Positions 1-9,024 of a stretch of DNA of 64,000 nucleotides are shown here, piece by piece. Made by a program: the position numbers and the translations under genes. Positions within the stretch are counted from its first letter, which is position 1. The number at the start of each line of letters is the position of its first letter. The notes below the pieces were generated by a model. It saw only the letters and a list, made by a program, of their open reading frames with translations, was not told the DNA's origin and did no database searches. The stretch spans positions 248,001 to 312,000 of the forward strand of contig CAWKCC010000003.1 of NCBI GenBank assembly GCA_963848045.1, read 5' to 3'. This stretch comes from CAVUAT01 sp963848045. Lineage in GTDB: Bacteria; Actinomycetota; Thermoleophilia; Solirubrobacterales; 70-9.

Positions 1-579
1 GCGCTGGTCGGACTGGAGGAGAAGGCGGGGACACGGACCTCGAAGCTCTCGGGCGGCCAGCAGCGCCGCCTGGATGTCGCCCTGGCGCTGATCGGGGATC
101 CCGAACTGCTCTTCCTCGATGAACCGACCACCGGCTTCGACCCGACCGCCCGCCGGCACGCGTGGGAGATGATCGCGACCCTGCGCGAGCTCGGCAAGAC
201 GGTCTTCCTCACCACCCACTACATGGAGGAGGCCCAGGCGCTGGCCGACCGGGTGGCGATCCTTGCTCGCGGGCGGATCGTCGCCCAGGGCCCCCCGGAT
301 GAGCTCGGCGGCGAGGGCAGGGACGGAGCCCTGATCGCCTTCCGGCTGCCGCCCGGAGTCGAAGGTGATGGCCTGCCCGAGGCCGTGCGCGGGGCGGCGC
401 GTGTGGACGGCCGGGAAGTTGCGATCTCCTGCCAGGACCCGGTTCCGCTGCTGCGCGAGCTGACCGGGTGGGCGGTCGATGCCGGGCATGAGCTGCCCGC
501 GCTCGAGGTGCGCCGCCCGAGTCTCGAGGACACCTACCTGCGACTGGTCGCCGAGGCCGACGAGGTCGGCGCACGATGA
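1..579 (+). CDS. ABC transporter ATP-binding protein, 3' part (5' end outside window)
   Basis: The reading frame is open from base 1, so the gene begins upstream of the window. The visible part has the ABC signature LSGGQQRR (residues 15-22 of the visible frame), Walker B LLFLDEPTTGFDP and the H-loop TTHYMEEA. The Walker A region lies outside. The C-terminal 100 residues match the extension usual in drug or polyketide exporter ATPases of the CcmA/DrrA type. The stop overlaps the permease start (ATGA, 576-579), so the two form an ABC-2 exporter. The substrate cannot be read from sequence. Confidence 0.93.
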   Translation, partial: ALVGLEEKAGTRTSKLSGGQQRRLDVALALIGDPELLFLDEPTTGFDPTARRHAWEMIATLRELGKTVFLTTHYMEEAQALADRVAILARGRIVAQGPPDELGGEGRDGALIAFRLPPGVEGDGLPEAVRGAARVDGREVAISCQDPVPLLRELTGWAVDAGHELPALEVRRPSLEDTYLRLVAEADEVGAR

Positions 580-1343
580 CAGGGGCGGCCCTGATCAGGC
601 ACCAGTTCCGCTACGACCAGAAGGCCTTCTGGCGCAACCCGGCGTCGGTCTTCTTCACCGTGATGTTCCCGGTCGTGCTGCTGGTCATCTTCAATCTGCT
701 GTTCGGCAACCAGACGATCGAGGGGCTGGGCGTAGACACGGCCACCTACTACGTGCCCGCGATCATCACGCTCGCCGTGATCACCGCGACGGCGCAGAGC
801 CTGGCGATCAGCCTCACGCAGGACCGCGAGATGGGGCTGCTGAAGCGGGTTCGGGGCACCCCACTGCCGCCTTCGGCGTTCATCGGCGGGCGGATCGGGA
901 ACTCGCTGGTGGTCTCGGTCCTGATGCTCCTGCTGCTGGCGGTGATCGGGCGCCTCGCCTACGGGGTCGAGCTGCCGGCTGGCCGGGCGCCCGCGGTGCT
1001 CGTCACGCTGGCGGTGGGGGCCGCGGCCTTCTCGTGCATCGGCTTCGCCCTGACCGCGGTGATCCCCTCGCGCGACGCAGCCCCGCCGATCGTCAACGCC
1101 GTCCTGCTCCCGCTCTACTTCATCTCGGGTGTGTTCGTGCCCGAGGACGAGATCCCCTCGGGAGTACTGGCCTTCGCCGACCTGTTCCCCGTCCGCCACT
1201 TCTTCGAGGCCTTCTTCACCGCCTGGGACCCGGCGACCACCGGCGCCGGGTTCGCGCTCGGTCACCTCGCGGTGGTGGCCGTCTGGGGCCTGGCCGCCCT
1301 TGCGGTCGCGCTGGCCGCCTTCCGCTGGGAGCCGCACCGGTGA
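576..1343 (+). CDS. ABC-2 type transporter permease
   Basis: A 255-residue membrane protein with about six hydrophobic segments: one after a short cytosolic N-terminus (about 25-50) and five in the C-terminal two thirds. The segment QDREMGLLKRVRGTPLPPS between the second and third helices is the conserved cytoplasmic element of ABC2_membrane permeases (DrrB/NodJ type). It starts inside the stop codon of the ATPase gene, so the products are probably translationally coupled and assemble as an exporter in the cytoplasmic membrane. Confidence 0.9.
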   Translation: MTGAALIRHQFRYDQKAFWRNPASVFFTVMFPVVLLVIFNLLFGNQTIEGLGVDTATYYVPAIITLAVITATAQSLAISLTQDREMGLLKRVRGTPLPPSAFIGGRIGNSLVVSVLMLLLLAVIGRLAYGVELPAGRAPAVLVTLAVGAAAFSCIGFALTAVIPSRDAAPPIVNAVLLPLYFISGVFVPEDEIPSGVLAFADLFPVRHFFEAFFTAWDPATTGAGFALGHLAVVAVWGLAALAVALAAFRWEPHR

Positions 1344-1378
1344 GCGGGGGCGAGGGCGCCCCCGCGCGGCGGATTCCA

Positions 1379-1384
1379 TAGTCT
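1379..1384 (+). promoter_or_regulatory. Putative -10 element for the VOC-glycolysis operon
   Basis: TAGTCT lies 27 bases before the GTG of the VOC gene and follows the ABC permease stop by 36 bases. It has the TAGNNT form seen at many promoters in this window. No clear -35 is visible. This is the last obvious promoter before gap, so the VOC-gap-pgk-tpiA-gpmI run may start here. Confidence 0.4.
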
Positions 1385-1411
1385 TGGGCAAGCGGGGGGC
1401 TCCTGCGAACC

Positions 1412-1774
1412 GTGCTCAATTACGTAACCCTCAAAGTCTCAGACCTCGAACGAAGCGGAAGCTTCTATGACGCGATCCTGGCTCCGCTCGGCTGGCGCCG
1501 CCAGGAGGATGGAGCCACCCTCATCTCATGGGGAATGAACAGGGCCGAGTTCTTCATCAGCAGTGCGGACTCGCAGCGGCCCGGCTTCGGCATCGTCTCC
1601 TTTCCGGCGAACAGCATCCCGGCCGTGAAGGCTTCGTACGAATCGGGCCTGGCGAACGGCGGGGTCTCATCGGACGCGCCGGGCAGTCCCGCCGCCTACG
1701 GCCCGGGCAACTACGCAGCGCGACTCACCGACCCGGACGGATACTTGGTCGAGTTGATCGTCGCGCACAACTAG
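1412..1774 (+). CDS. VOC family (glyoxalase/dioxygenase-like) protein
   Basis: A 120-residue single-module vicinal oxygen chelate protein. The N-terminal LNYVTLKVSDLERSGSFYD and the C-terminal ARLTDPDGYLVELI are the two hallmark strands of the glyoxalase/bleomycin-resistance fold, with Glu in the last strand as a likely metal ligand. The expected N-terminal His ligand is replaced (VTLKVSD instead of xHhxxxV), so catalytic metal binding is uncertain. GTG start. It lies 19 bases before gap and could remove methylglyoxal, a glycolytic by-product, but that role is inferred only from position. Confidence 0.8.
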   Translation: MLNYVTLKVSDLERSGSFYDAILAPLGWRRQEDGATLISWGMNRAEFFISSADSQRPGFGIVSFPANSIPAVKASYESGLANGGVSSDAPGSPAAYGPGNYAARLTDPDGYLVELIVAHN

Positions 1775-1793
1775 CACTCAAGGAGGAACCACA

Positions 1794-2813
1794 ATGGCAG
1801 TCAAGGTCGGCATCAACGGCTTCGGTCGCATCGGGCGCAACATCTTCCGCGCCGCGAAGGTGTCGGGGGCGGACCTCGACTTCGTGGCGGTGAACGACCT
1901 CACCGACGCCGAGAGCCTGGCCCACCTGCTCAAGTACGACTCGGTGCTCGGGCGCTATCCCGGCAAGGTCGAGGTGGGCAAGGACGGGATCAAGGTCGAC
2001 GGCGACGAGCTGCGCGTGCTCTCCGAGCGCGACCCGGCGGATCTGCCCTGGGCCGAGCTTGGCGCCGAGGTGGTGATCGAGTCCACGGGCTTCTTCACCA
2101 AGCGCGAGGACGCCGCCAAGCACCTCGGGGCGGGAGCCAAGAAGGTGATCATCTCGGCCCCGGCGACCGATCCCGACGTGACGGTGGCGCTGGGCGTCAA
2201 CTTCGATGTCTATGACCCCGAGAAGGACAACATCATTTCCAACGCCTCCTGCACCACCAACTGCCTGGCGCCCTTCGCCAAGGTCCTGAACGACGTCGTC
2301 GGCATCGAGCAGGGCCTGATGACCACGATTCATGCCTACACCTCCGACCAGCGGCTCCAGGACATGCCTCACAAGGATCCGCGACGCGCCCGTGCGGCGG
2401 CGATCAACCTGATTCCCACCAGCACGGGCGCCGCCAAGGCGGTCGGCGTGGTGCTGCCCGAGCTGAACGGCAAGCTCAACGGCATCGCCGTGCGGGCGCC
2501 GGTGGCGACGGGGTCCGTGGTCGATCTCGTCTTCATGGCCTCCAAGCAGACCAGCGTCGAGGAGGTCAACGGCGCGATCCGGGCGGCCGCTGAGGGCCCG
2601 CTGAAGGGGATCCTCGCCTACACCGAGGATCCGATCGTCTCGACCGACATCGTCGGCGATCCCCACTCGTCGATCTACGACGCCGGCCAGACGATGGTGC
2701 TCGAGGGAGGCATGGTCAAGGCCGTCTCCTGGTACGACAACGAGTGGGGCTACGCCAACCGCTGCGTCGAGCTGGCCGGGATGGTGCTGGAGCCGGTGGG
2801 CGCCGGCGCCTGA
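1794..2813 (+). CDS. gap: Glyceraldehyde-3-phosphate dehydrogenase, type I
   Basis: Oxidises and phosphorylates glyceraldehyde 3-phosphate to 1,3-bisphosphoglycerate with NAD. The Rossmann start INGFGRIGRN (residues 7-16), the active-site SNASCTTNCLAP with its catalytic Cys, and the C-terminal WYDNEWGYANR are intact. At 339 residues it is full length. A strong Shine-Dalgarno (AAGGAGG, 1780-1786) sits 7 bases before the ATG, unlike most leaderless-looking genes in this window. First enzyme of a four-gene glycolytic operon. Confidence 0.98.
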   Translation: MAVKVGINGFGRIGRNIFRAAKVSGADLDFVAVNDLTDAESLAHLLKYDSVLGRYPGKVEVGKDGIKVDGDELRVLSERDPADLPWAELGAEVVIESTGFFTKREDAAKHLGAGAKKVIISAPATDPDVTVALGVNFDVYDPEKDNIISNASCTTNCLAPFAKVLNDVVGIEQGLMTTIHAYTSDQRLQDMPHKDPRRARAAAINLIPTSTGAAKAVGVVLPELNGKLNGIAVRAPVATGSVVDLVFMASKQTSVEEVNGAIRAAAEGPLKGILAYTEDPIVSTDIVGDPHSSIYDAGQTMVLEGGMVKAVSWYDNEWGYANRCVELAGMVLEPVGAGA

Positions 2814-2831
2814 CGCCGCGCACCCTGCGCT

Positions 2832-4031
2832 GTGGGCGACCCCACGAAGGCGAGTGTCCGTGACGCCGAGCTCGAGGGCCGGCGGGTGCTGTTGCGCGCC
2901 GACCTCAACGTTCCGCTCGACAGCGCGAGCGGCGAGGTGACCGTTGCCGATGACACCCGCATCACTGCCTCGCTGCCGACGATCGAGTTGCTGCGAGACG
3001 CGGGCGCCTCGATCGTGCTGGTCTCCCACCTCGGGCGCCCCGAGGGGGTCGATCCCGCCCTCTCGATGGGGCCCGTCGCCAGGCGCCTCTCCGAGCTGCT
3101 CGGCGCCGAGGTGCGCCTGGCGCCCGCCGTGGTCGGCCCCGAGGTCGAGGCGATGGCGGCCGGGCTCGAGCCCGGCGATGTGCTGATGTTGGAGAACAGC
3201 CGCTTCGAGGCTGGCGAGACCGAGGACGACCCCGAGCTCGCCGCCGCGCTGGCGAGCCTGGCGGACGTCTACGTCAACGACGCCTTCGGCGCCGCCCATC
3301 GCGCCCATGCCACCACCCACGGGGTCGCGCGGCGGCTGCCGGCGTACGCGGGGCTGCTGCTCGAGCGCGAGGTGCGCGAGCTGACCAAGCTGCGCGACGA
3401 CCCCGAGCGCCCGCTGGTCATGGTCCTCGGCGGCGCCAAGGTCACCGGGAAGATCGGCGTGCTCGAGCGCTTCCTCGATTCCGCCGACGAGGTGCTGATC
3501 GGCGGCGCCATGTGCTTCAGCTTCTTCAAGGCCGAGGGGCGCGACACGGGTGATTCGCTGACCGACGACGAGAGCGTGGCCGCGGCGCGCGAGCTGCTGC
3601 CGCGGGCCGAGCGCTCGAAGGCGATGCTGCACCTGCCCGAGGACCTGGTGCTCGGCCGCGAGTTCAGGGCGGACACCGAGGTCGAGGAGTTGAACGGAGT
3701 GGACGTCCCGGAGGGCTGGATGGGGCTCGACATCGGCGCCAACACGGCCGCAAAGTACGCGAGACGGATCACCGGCGGCGGCAGCGTCTTCTGGAACGGG
3801 CCGATGGGGGCGTTCGAGCTGGAGCCGTTCGCCGCCGGCACCCGGGTGGTGGCCGAGGCGATCGCCGCGGCGCCCGGACACACGGTGGTCGGGGGAGGCG
3901 ACTCGGCGGCCGCGATGGCGCAGTTCGGCCTGGCCGACCAGGTCGACTGGCTCTCCACCGGGGGCGGCGCCTCGCTGGAGCTGATCGAGGGCGTCGAGCT
4001 GCCCGGGGTGGAGGTACTGGCCGATGCGTAG
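2832..4031 (+). CDS. pgk: Phosphoglycerate kinase
   Basis: Transfers phosphate from 1,3-bisphosphoglycerate to ADP. A full-length two-domain protein of 399 residues. ADLNVPLD and SHLGRPEG in the N-domain bind substrate; GGAKVTGKIGVLERF and GGGDSAAAMAQFG in the C-domain bind nucleotide. GTG start at 2832, 18 bases after the gap stop. The 3' end overlaps tpiA by 8 bases, which implies coupled translation. Confidence 0.98.
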   Translation: MGDPTKASVRDAELEGRRVLLRADLNVPLDSASGEVTVADDTRITASLPTIELLRDAGASIVLVSHLGRPEGVDPALSMGPVARRLSELLGAEVRLAPAVVGPEVEAMAAGLEPGDVLMLENSRFEAGETEDDPELAAALASLADVYVNDAFGAAHRAHATTHGVARRLPAYAGLLLEREVRELTKLRDDPERPLVMVLGGAKVTGKIGVLERFLDSADEVLIGGAMCFSFFKAEGRDTGDSLTDDESVAAARELLPRAERSKAMLHLPEDLVLGREFRADTEVEELNGVDVPEGWMGLDIGANTAAKYARRITGGGSVFWNGPMGAFELEPFAAGTRVVAEAIAAAPGHTVVGGGDSAAAMAQFGLADQVDWLSTGGGASLELIEGVELPGVEVLADA

Positions 4032-4779
4032 AAGGCTGCTGGCCGCCAACTGGAAGATGAACAAGACCGTCGCCGAGGCCGAGGCCTTCCTGGACGAGCT
4101 GCTGCCGCGCCTTCCCGGCGAGGCGGGCACCGAGGTCACGATCTGCCCTCCCTACACGGCGCTTCGGGCCGCGGTGGAACGCTGCGAGGGGAGCGGCGTC
4201 ACGATCGCCGCCCAGAACATGCACGAGGCCCCCAACGGCGCCTTCACCGGTGAGATCTCGGCCGAGATGCTGCTGGACCTCGGCGTCGACGGCGTCATCC
4301 TCGGCCACTCCGAGCGCCGCCAGTTATTCGGCGAGACCGACCAGGCGCTCGCGGTCAAGGTCCCCTTGGCGCTCGAGGCCGGCCTGCGCCCGATCCTCTG
4401 TGTCGGCGAGGACGAGGCCCAGCGCGATGCCGACCAGACGGCCGCGGTGCTGACCCGCCAGGTCGGGGCGGACCTCGCGGGCGTCGGCGACGAGAGACTC
4501 GGCGACGTGGTGATCGCCTACGAGCCGATCTGGGCGATCGGCACGGGCCGCACGGCGACGCCCGACCAGGCCCAGGAGGCATGCGCGCTGATCCGGGAGC
4601 TCATAAGGGAGCGCAGCGCTGAGGCCGCCGAGACGTTAAGGATCCTGTACGGCGGCTCGGTCAAACCCGCAAACGCCGCCGAGCTGCTCTCCCAGCCCGA
4701 CATCGACGGCGCGCTGGTCGGCGGCGCCAGCCTCGAGCCCGCGGACTTCCTCGGGATAGTCGAGGCCGACGGGTCGTGA
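4024..4779 (+). CDS. tpiA: Triosephosphate isomerase
   Basis: Interconverts dihydroxyacetone phosphate and glyceraldehyde 3-phosphate. A 251-residue TIM barrel with all signature elements: NWKMNK (Lys binds substrate), GHSERR with the electrophilic His, YEPIWAIGTG with the catalytic Glu, and the phosphate-binding GGSVKP. ATG start inside the end of pgk; gpmI starts one base after its stop. Part of the gap-pgk-tpiA-gpmI operon. Confidence 0.98.
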   Translation: MRRRLLAANWKMNKTVAEAEAFLDELLPRLPGEAGTEVTICPPYTALRAAVERCEGSGVTIAAQNMHEAPNGAFTGEISAEMLLDLGVDGVILGHSERRQLFGETDQALAVKVPLALEAGLRPILCVGEDEAQRDADQTAAVLTRQVGADLAGVGDERLGDVVIAYEPIWAIGTGRTATPDQAQEACALIRELIRERSAEAAETLRILYGGSVKPANAAELLSQPDIDGALVGGASLEPADFLGIVEADGS

Positions 4780-4780
4780 G

Positions 4781-6343
4781 GTGAGCGAGCTGTTCCCTCC
4801 CGGCCCCGCCGGGATCCCGGTGCCGTCGGTGACCCTGGTCGTGCTCGACGGCTGGGGGCTCGCCCCCGAGGGTCCCGGCAACGCCGTGGCGCTGGCCGAC
4901 ACCCCGGTCTTCGATGCGCTCTGGGCCGGCTACCCGCACACGACCCTCTCCACCTCCGGACGCGACGTCGGGCTGCCGCCCGGCCAGATGGGCAACTCCG
5001 AGGTCGGCCACCTCAACCTGGGCGCCGGCTCCGTCGTCAAGCAGGACCTGGCGCGGATCGACGATTCGATCGCCGACGGCTCCTTCTTCGAGAACCCGGC
5101 GCTTCGCGATGCCTGCGCGGCCGCCCGCTCTTCGCGCCGCGGCCGCCTGCACGCGGTCGGCCTCGTCTCCGACGGTGGGGTGCACTCGGGCTGGGAGCAC
5201 ATCGAGGCCGTGATCGAGCTCTCTGCCGCCGAGGGCGTCTCCGACCTTGTCCTGCACGCGCTCACCGACGGCCGGGACACCTTGCCAACGGCCGGCGCCG
5301 GCTACCTGGAGGAGGTGGAGCGCTGGCTCCGGCACGCCGGTCGCATCGGCACGGTCGGCGGCCGCTTCTACGGCATGGACCGCGACAACCGCTGGGAGCG
5401 GATCCAGCTCGCCTACGACGCGATCGTCAACGGCCGCGCCGAGCGCCGCGCGGAGGGCGCGGTCGAGGCCGTCAGCAGCGCGTACGAGGCCGAGGTCACG
5501 GACGAGTTCGTCGAGCCGACCGTGATCGGGGACTACGACGGGGCGGCGGCCGACGAGCCGGTGATCTTCATCAACTTCCGCCCCGACCGCGCCCGCGAGC
5601 TGACCCGGGCGCTCGGCGACCCGAGCTTCGATGAGTTCGACCGCGGCGGCGGTCCGGTGCTCGCGGTCACGACCATGACGGAGTACCGGGAGGGGTGGCC
5701 TTATCCGGTCGCCTTTGCGCCCACCGAGCCCAAGACGACGATCGCCGAGGTGATCGCCGATGCGGGCGGCCACCAGCTGCACGTGGCCGAGACCGAGAAG
5801 TACGCCCACGTCACCTACTTCTTCAACGGCGGCCGTGAGCAGGAGTGGGGAGGGGAGGAGCGCGCGCTGGTCGCCTCGCCTCGCGAGGTCGCCACCTACG
5901 ACCTCGATCCGCAGATGAGCGCCGCGTCGGCTGCCCGCCAGTTCACCGAGCACTGGCGTGCGGAGCCGTTCCGCTTCGGGATCATCAACTTCGCGAACGC
6001 CGACATGGTCGGCCACACGGGCGTCATCTCGGCCGCGGTCGCCGCGATCGAGGAGGTCGACCGCAGGCTCGGTGAGGTGGTCGCGGCCGTGCACGAAACG
6101 GGGGGCGCCTGCATCATCACCGCCGACCACGGCAACGCTGAGCAGATGCTCGAGCCCGACGGCGTCTCGCCCAACACGGCTCACACGACGAACCCGGTGC
6201 CTGTGATCGTCACCGACACCGGCGTGGTGCTGCGCGATGGCGGCATCCTCGCCGACGTCGCCCCGACCGCGCTGGCGCTGCTCGGCATTCCGCAGCCCCG
6301 GGCGATGACGGCCAGGTCCCTCTTGACGGACCCAAAGACCTGA
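4781..6343 (+). CDS. gpmI: 2,3-bisphosphoglycerate-independent phosphoglycerate mutase
   Basis: Interconverts 3- and 2-phosphoglycerate through a phosphoserine intermediate and two metal ions. Alkaline-phosphatase superfamily, 520 residues. VVLDGWG supplies a metal Asp, GQMGNSEVGHLNLGAG carries the nucleophile Ser, FRPDRARELT lies in the transferase domain, and ADMVGHTG and TADHGNAEQM carry the C-terminal metal ligands. GTG start one base after tpiA. Closes the glycolytic operon; no enolase gene follows in the window. Confidence 0.97.
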   Translation: MSELFPPGPAGIPVPSVTLVVLDGWGLAPEGPGNAVALADTPVFDALWAGYPHTTLSTSGRDVGLPPGQMGNSEVGHLNLGAGSVVKQDLARIDDSIADGSFFENPALRDACAAARSSRRGRLHAVGLVSDGGVHSGWEHIEAVIELSAAEGVSDLVLHALTDGRDTLPTAGAGYLEEVERWLRHAGRIGTVGGRFYGMDRDNRWERIQLAYDAIVNGRAERRAEGAVEAVSSAYEAEVTDEFVEPTVIGDYDGAAADEPVIFINFRPDRARELTRALGDPSFDEFDRGGGPVLAVTTMTEYREGWPYPVAFAPTEPKTTIAEVIADAGGHQLHVAETEKYAHVTYFFNGGREQEWGGEERALVASPREVATYDLDPQMSAASAARQFTEHWRAEPFRFGIINFANADMVGHTGVISAAVAAIEEVDRRLGEVVAAVHETGGACIITADHGNAEQMLEPDGVSPNTAHTTNPVPVIVTDTGVVLRDGGILADVAPTALALLGIPQPRAMTARSLLTDPKT

Positions 6344-6345
6344 CA

Positions 6346-6471
6346 GACGCCGGCTTCGAGAATGGCGTGCTCGAGGTGACGATCCCCAAGCCCGCCGAGA
6401 CCCAGCCGAAGCGCATCGAGATCGGCAAGGGTGCGGTCGAGGGCAGCGGCTCGAAGAAGGGCCAGTCCTGA
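6346..6471 (+). pseudogene. Relic of an Hsp20/alpha-crystallin small heat-shock protein gene (3' end only)
   Basis: The frame starting 3 bases after the gpmI stop reads DAGFENGVLEVTIPKPAET, then QPKRIEIGKG, and ends in TGA at 6469-6471. This is the last strand of the alpha-crystallin domain (FxNGVLxVTIPK) followed by the I-x-I anchoring motif (IEI) of Hsp20 proteins. No start codon or upstream alpha-crystallin sequence is present in this frame, and gpmI occupies the DNA where the rest of the gene would lie. I read it as the surviving 3' 42 codons of a deleted hsp20 gene. Confidence 0.75.
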
Positions 6472-6554
6472 AGGACGCTCAGCTCCCGTCCACGGGGCCG
6501 CCCGGCGGTCTCGTGGGACGGGGCCTGTCGCATGGCCCGGGGCCCGCGAGGCCG

Positions 6555-6560
6555 TAGCCT
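6555..6560 (+). promoter_or_regulatory. -10 element of a leaderless promoter for tgt
   Basis: TAGCCT followed by 6 bases and the GTG start codon of tgt at 6567. With transcription starting 6-7 bases after the -10, the mRNA would begin at or next to the start codon. No Shine-Dalgarno lies before this GTG, which agrees with leaderless translation. Confidence 0.55.
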
Positions 6561-6566
6561 GGGCCC

Positions 6567-7772
6567 GTGCGCGAGGACCCGGGCAGGCTCAGCTTCGAGA
6601 TCGAGGGCCGCGACGGCGCCGCCCGCACCGGCCTGATCCGCTGCGCGCATGGTGAGGTCGCGACCCCGGCCTTCATCCCGTTGGCCACCAAGGCCTCCGT
6701 GCGGGGGCTCTCGGCCGGGGAGGTCGAGCGGCTGGGCTACGAGTTGGTGCTCGGCAACACCTTTCACCTGCACCTCTCGCCCGGCGAGGAGCTGATCGCC
6801 GCCCACGGCGGCCTGCACGGCTTCATGGGCTGGGAGCGGCCGATCATCACGGACTCGGGCGGCTTCCAGGTGTTCTCGCTCGCCCACGGAGGGGTCGCCG
6901 ACGAGGTCAAGGGGCGGCGCGGGGAGATGGCCGGCGGCGCCAAGATCGAGATCAGCGAGCAGGGGGTCGGCTTCCGCTCGCTTCTCGATGGCTCGGACCG
7001 CTTCATCGGTCCCGAGGAGTCGATGGGGATCCAGGCCAGGCTGGGCTCCGACATCGCGCTGGCCTTCGACGAATGCACCCCGTATCACGCGGACCGCGAC
7101 TACACGGCGCGCTCGACCGAGCGCACCCATCGCTGGCTCGATCGCTGCCTCGAGTGGCATGCCGCCGACGGCCCCTCGGCCCAGGCGGTCTTCGGAATCG
7201 TGCAGGGCGGTGTCCACGAGGACCTTCGGCAGCAGTCGGCCGAACGGGTCGCAGCAGCCGCGATCGACGGGATCGCGATCGGCGGCACGCTCGGCCGCGA
7301 CAAGTCCGAGATGAAGGCCGTGCTCACGGCGACGATGCCCCACCTGCCGGTCGGCGCCCCCAAGCACCTGCTCGGGATAGGCGAGGTCGACGACCTGATC
7401 ATGGGAGTTGAGCTCGGACTCGACGTCTTCGACTGCGCCGTTCCCACCCGCCTCGCCCGCCACGGCGTGGCGCTCGCGCCGCTGCCCGAAGCGCGCTTCC
7501 GGATCGACATCACCAAGGCCGGCCACCGCGACGAGGAGGGCCCTCTGGTCGCCGGCTGCCCCTGCGAGGCCTGCACCCGCCACAGCCGCGCCTACCTCCA
7601 CTATCTCGCCCGCGCCCGCGAGCTGACCGGGGCCCGGCTGCTCACCCTCCACAACCTCACCTACATGGAGCGCCTGATGGCCGCCGCCCGCGAGGCGATC
7701 GCCTCCGGCAGCTACGGCGAGTTCTCAGGAGCCATCCTGGCCGGGGCCAGCCCATGGGCGGCCCCGGGGTGA
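6567..7772 (+). CDS. tgt: tRNA-guanine(34) transglycosylase
   Basis: Exchanges guanine at the wobble position of GUN-anticodon tRNAs for preQ1 (queuosine pathway) or salvaged queuine. A 401-residue TIM barrel. ITDSGGFQVFS carries the general-base Asp, FDCAVPTRLARHG the nucleophile Asp, and the Zn site is CPCEACTRHS plus a later His in LTLHN. GTG start fixed by the leaderless promoter spacing. No other queuosine genes are in the window, so preQ1 synthesis genes lie elsewhere or the base is salvaged. Confidence 0.95.
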   Translation: MREDPGRLSFEIEGRDGAARTGLIRCAHGEVATPAFIPLATKASVRGLSAGEVERLGYELVLGNTFHLHLSPGEELIAAHGGLHGFMGWERPIITDSGGFQVFSLAHGGVADEVKGRRGEMAGGAKIEISEQGVGFRSLLDGSDRFIGPEESMGIQARLGSDIALAFDECTPYHADRDYTARSTERTHRWLDRCLEWHAADGPSAQAVFGIVQGGVHEDLRQQSAERVAAAAIDGIAIGGTLGRDKSEMKAVLTATMPHLPVGAPKHLLGIGEVDDLIMGVELGLDVFDCAVPTRLARHGVALAPLPEARFRIDITKAGHRDEEGPLVAGCPCEACTRHSRAYLHYLARARELTGARLLTLHNLTYMERLMAAAREAIASGSYGEFSGAILAGASPWAAPG

Positions 7773-7824
7773 GGACGTGGCCAGGTCACCCCGCACCCCC
7801 GGGGGGCGCCGGCGGGATCGACGC

Positions 7825-9024
7825 CTACTTCGTGTTGCCCTCCACGGCGTCCTGCAGCGCCTGGATCTGGTCGCTGATGTTGTCCTTGACGATCTGCTCG
7901 AGATTCGCCTTGCTGCCTGACGAGCCGGAGGTCGTCAGCACGACGACCCCGGCGACCACGGCGGCCAGCAGCAGGATCGCGATCAGCGCCGCGACGTTGC
8001 GCGCCACCCCGGCGGCGCCGCGGCTCTGCTTCGGCGGGGGGACCGGGACCGGGCGGCGCTGCCGCGGAGCGGCGCGCCTCGGTGCGCGGCGCGCGGCCTC
8101 GGTGCGCGGCAGGTGCTGGGTCGCAGCGGTGCGCTCGTCGCCCGGCATCATTCGGGTGGCGGCGGTCGGCGAGACCCCACGGAGGCCGCCCTTGAGCGCG
8201 TCCGCCAGCTCCCCGGCGGCTGCGAAGCGGTGGGCGGGGTCGGAGTCGAGAGCGACCAGCACGGCGTCGCCGACCGCCTGCGGCACGTCCTCGTTGTAGG
8301 AGGAGGGGTGCAGCGGCTGCTCTGACTGCTGGCGAACCGCCAGCTCGGCCAGCGAGGCACCCTCGTAGGGGAGGCGCCCGGTCAGGAACTGGTAGAGCAC
8401 AACGCCGAGCGAGTAGACGTCGGATGCCGGTGTCGCCTCCTCGCCGCGCGCCTGCTCGGGCGCCAGGTAGGCGGCTGTCCCGACCACCGACCCGACCTGG
8501 GTGATGCGCGATTGTTCGCTGGCCCGTGCGATGCCGAAGTCGGCCAGCTTGGTGGTCATCTCGCCACCCCCCGCGGGGCCGCCTATGACCATCAGGTTGC
8601 CGGGCTTGACGTCGCGGTGGATGATGCCGTGGCGGTGGGCGTAGTCGAGGCCGGCGCAGGCCTGGATGCCGATCTCGACAGCGGTCTCGGGGTCGAGCGC
8701 TCCCTGTGCCTGCAGAAGCTGCGCGCCGGACTTGCCCTTCACGTACTCCATCACGATGTAGTACTGGCCACCGTCGTCGCCGGTGTCGTAGACCTGGACG
8801 ATGTTGGGGTGCACCAGCTTGGCGACGGCCAGGGCCTCGCGCCTGAACCGCGCCACGAAGCGTTCGTCGTCGGAGAGGTGCTCGGCGAGGATCTTGACGG
8901 CCACCGTGCGCTCGAGGATCGTGTCCGTCGCGCGGAACACGCTCGACATCCCGCCCGAGCCGAGGCGGTCCTCGATCCGGTAGCGATCCGAGATCAGCTC
9001 GCCCCTGGGGCCGCGGGAGCTCAT
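7825..9024 (-). CDS. Membrane-anchored Hanks-type Ser/Thr protein kinase
   Basis: 399 residues. The kinase domain (about 10-275) has the glycine loop LGSGGMSSVFRA, VAVKIL with the ATP-binding Lys, catalytic loop HRDVKPGN, DFGIAR and APEQARG, all intact. A basic Ala/Pro/Arg-rich linker follows, then one transmembrane helix (about 343-365) and a 34-residue external tail with no PASTA repeats. The ATG overlaps the stop of the upstream lipoprotein gene (ATGA, 9021-9024), so the two are co-translated; the lipoprotein may be a sensor or ligand partner. Frames starting further upstream would run through the lipoprotein repeat and are rejected. Confidence 0.93.
   Translation of the reverse strand: MSSRGPRGELISDRYRIEDRLGSGGMSSVFRATDTILERTVAVKILAEHLSDDERFVARFRREALAVAKLVHPNIVQVYDTGDDGGQYYIVMEYVKGKSGAQLLQAQGALDPETAVEIGIQACAGLDYAHRHGIIHRDVKPGNLMVIGGPAGGGEMTTKLADFGIARASEQSRITQVGSVVGTAAYLAPEQARGEEATPASDVYSLGVVLYQFLTGRLPYEGASLAELAVRQQSEQPLHPSSYNEDVPQAVGDAVLVALDSDPAHRFAAAGELADALKGGLRGVSPTAATRMMPGDERTAATQHLPRTEAARRAPRRAAPRQRRPVPVPPPKQSRGAAGVARNVAALIAILLLAAVVAGVVVLTTSGSSGSKANLEQIVKDNISDQIQALQDAVEGNTK

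Noticed and set aside
1725..4139. An 804-codon open frame on the minus strand across gap and pgk
   Set aside because: It is the antisense of strongly supported glycolytic genes; high GC with biased third positions creates long false frames.
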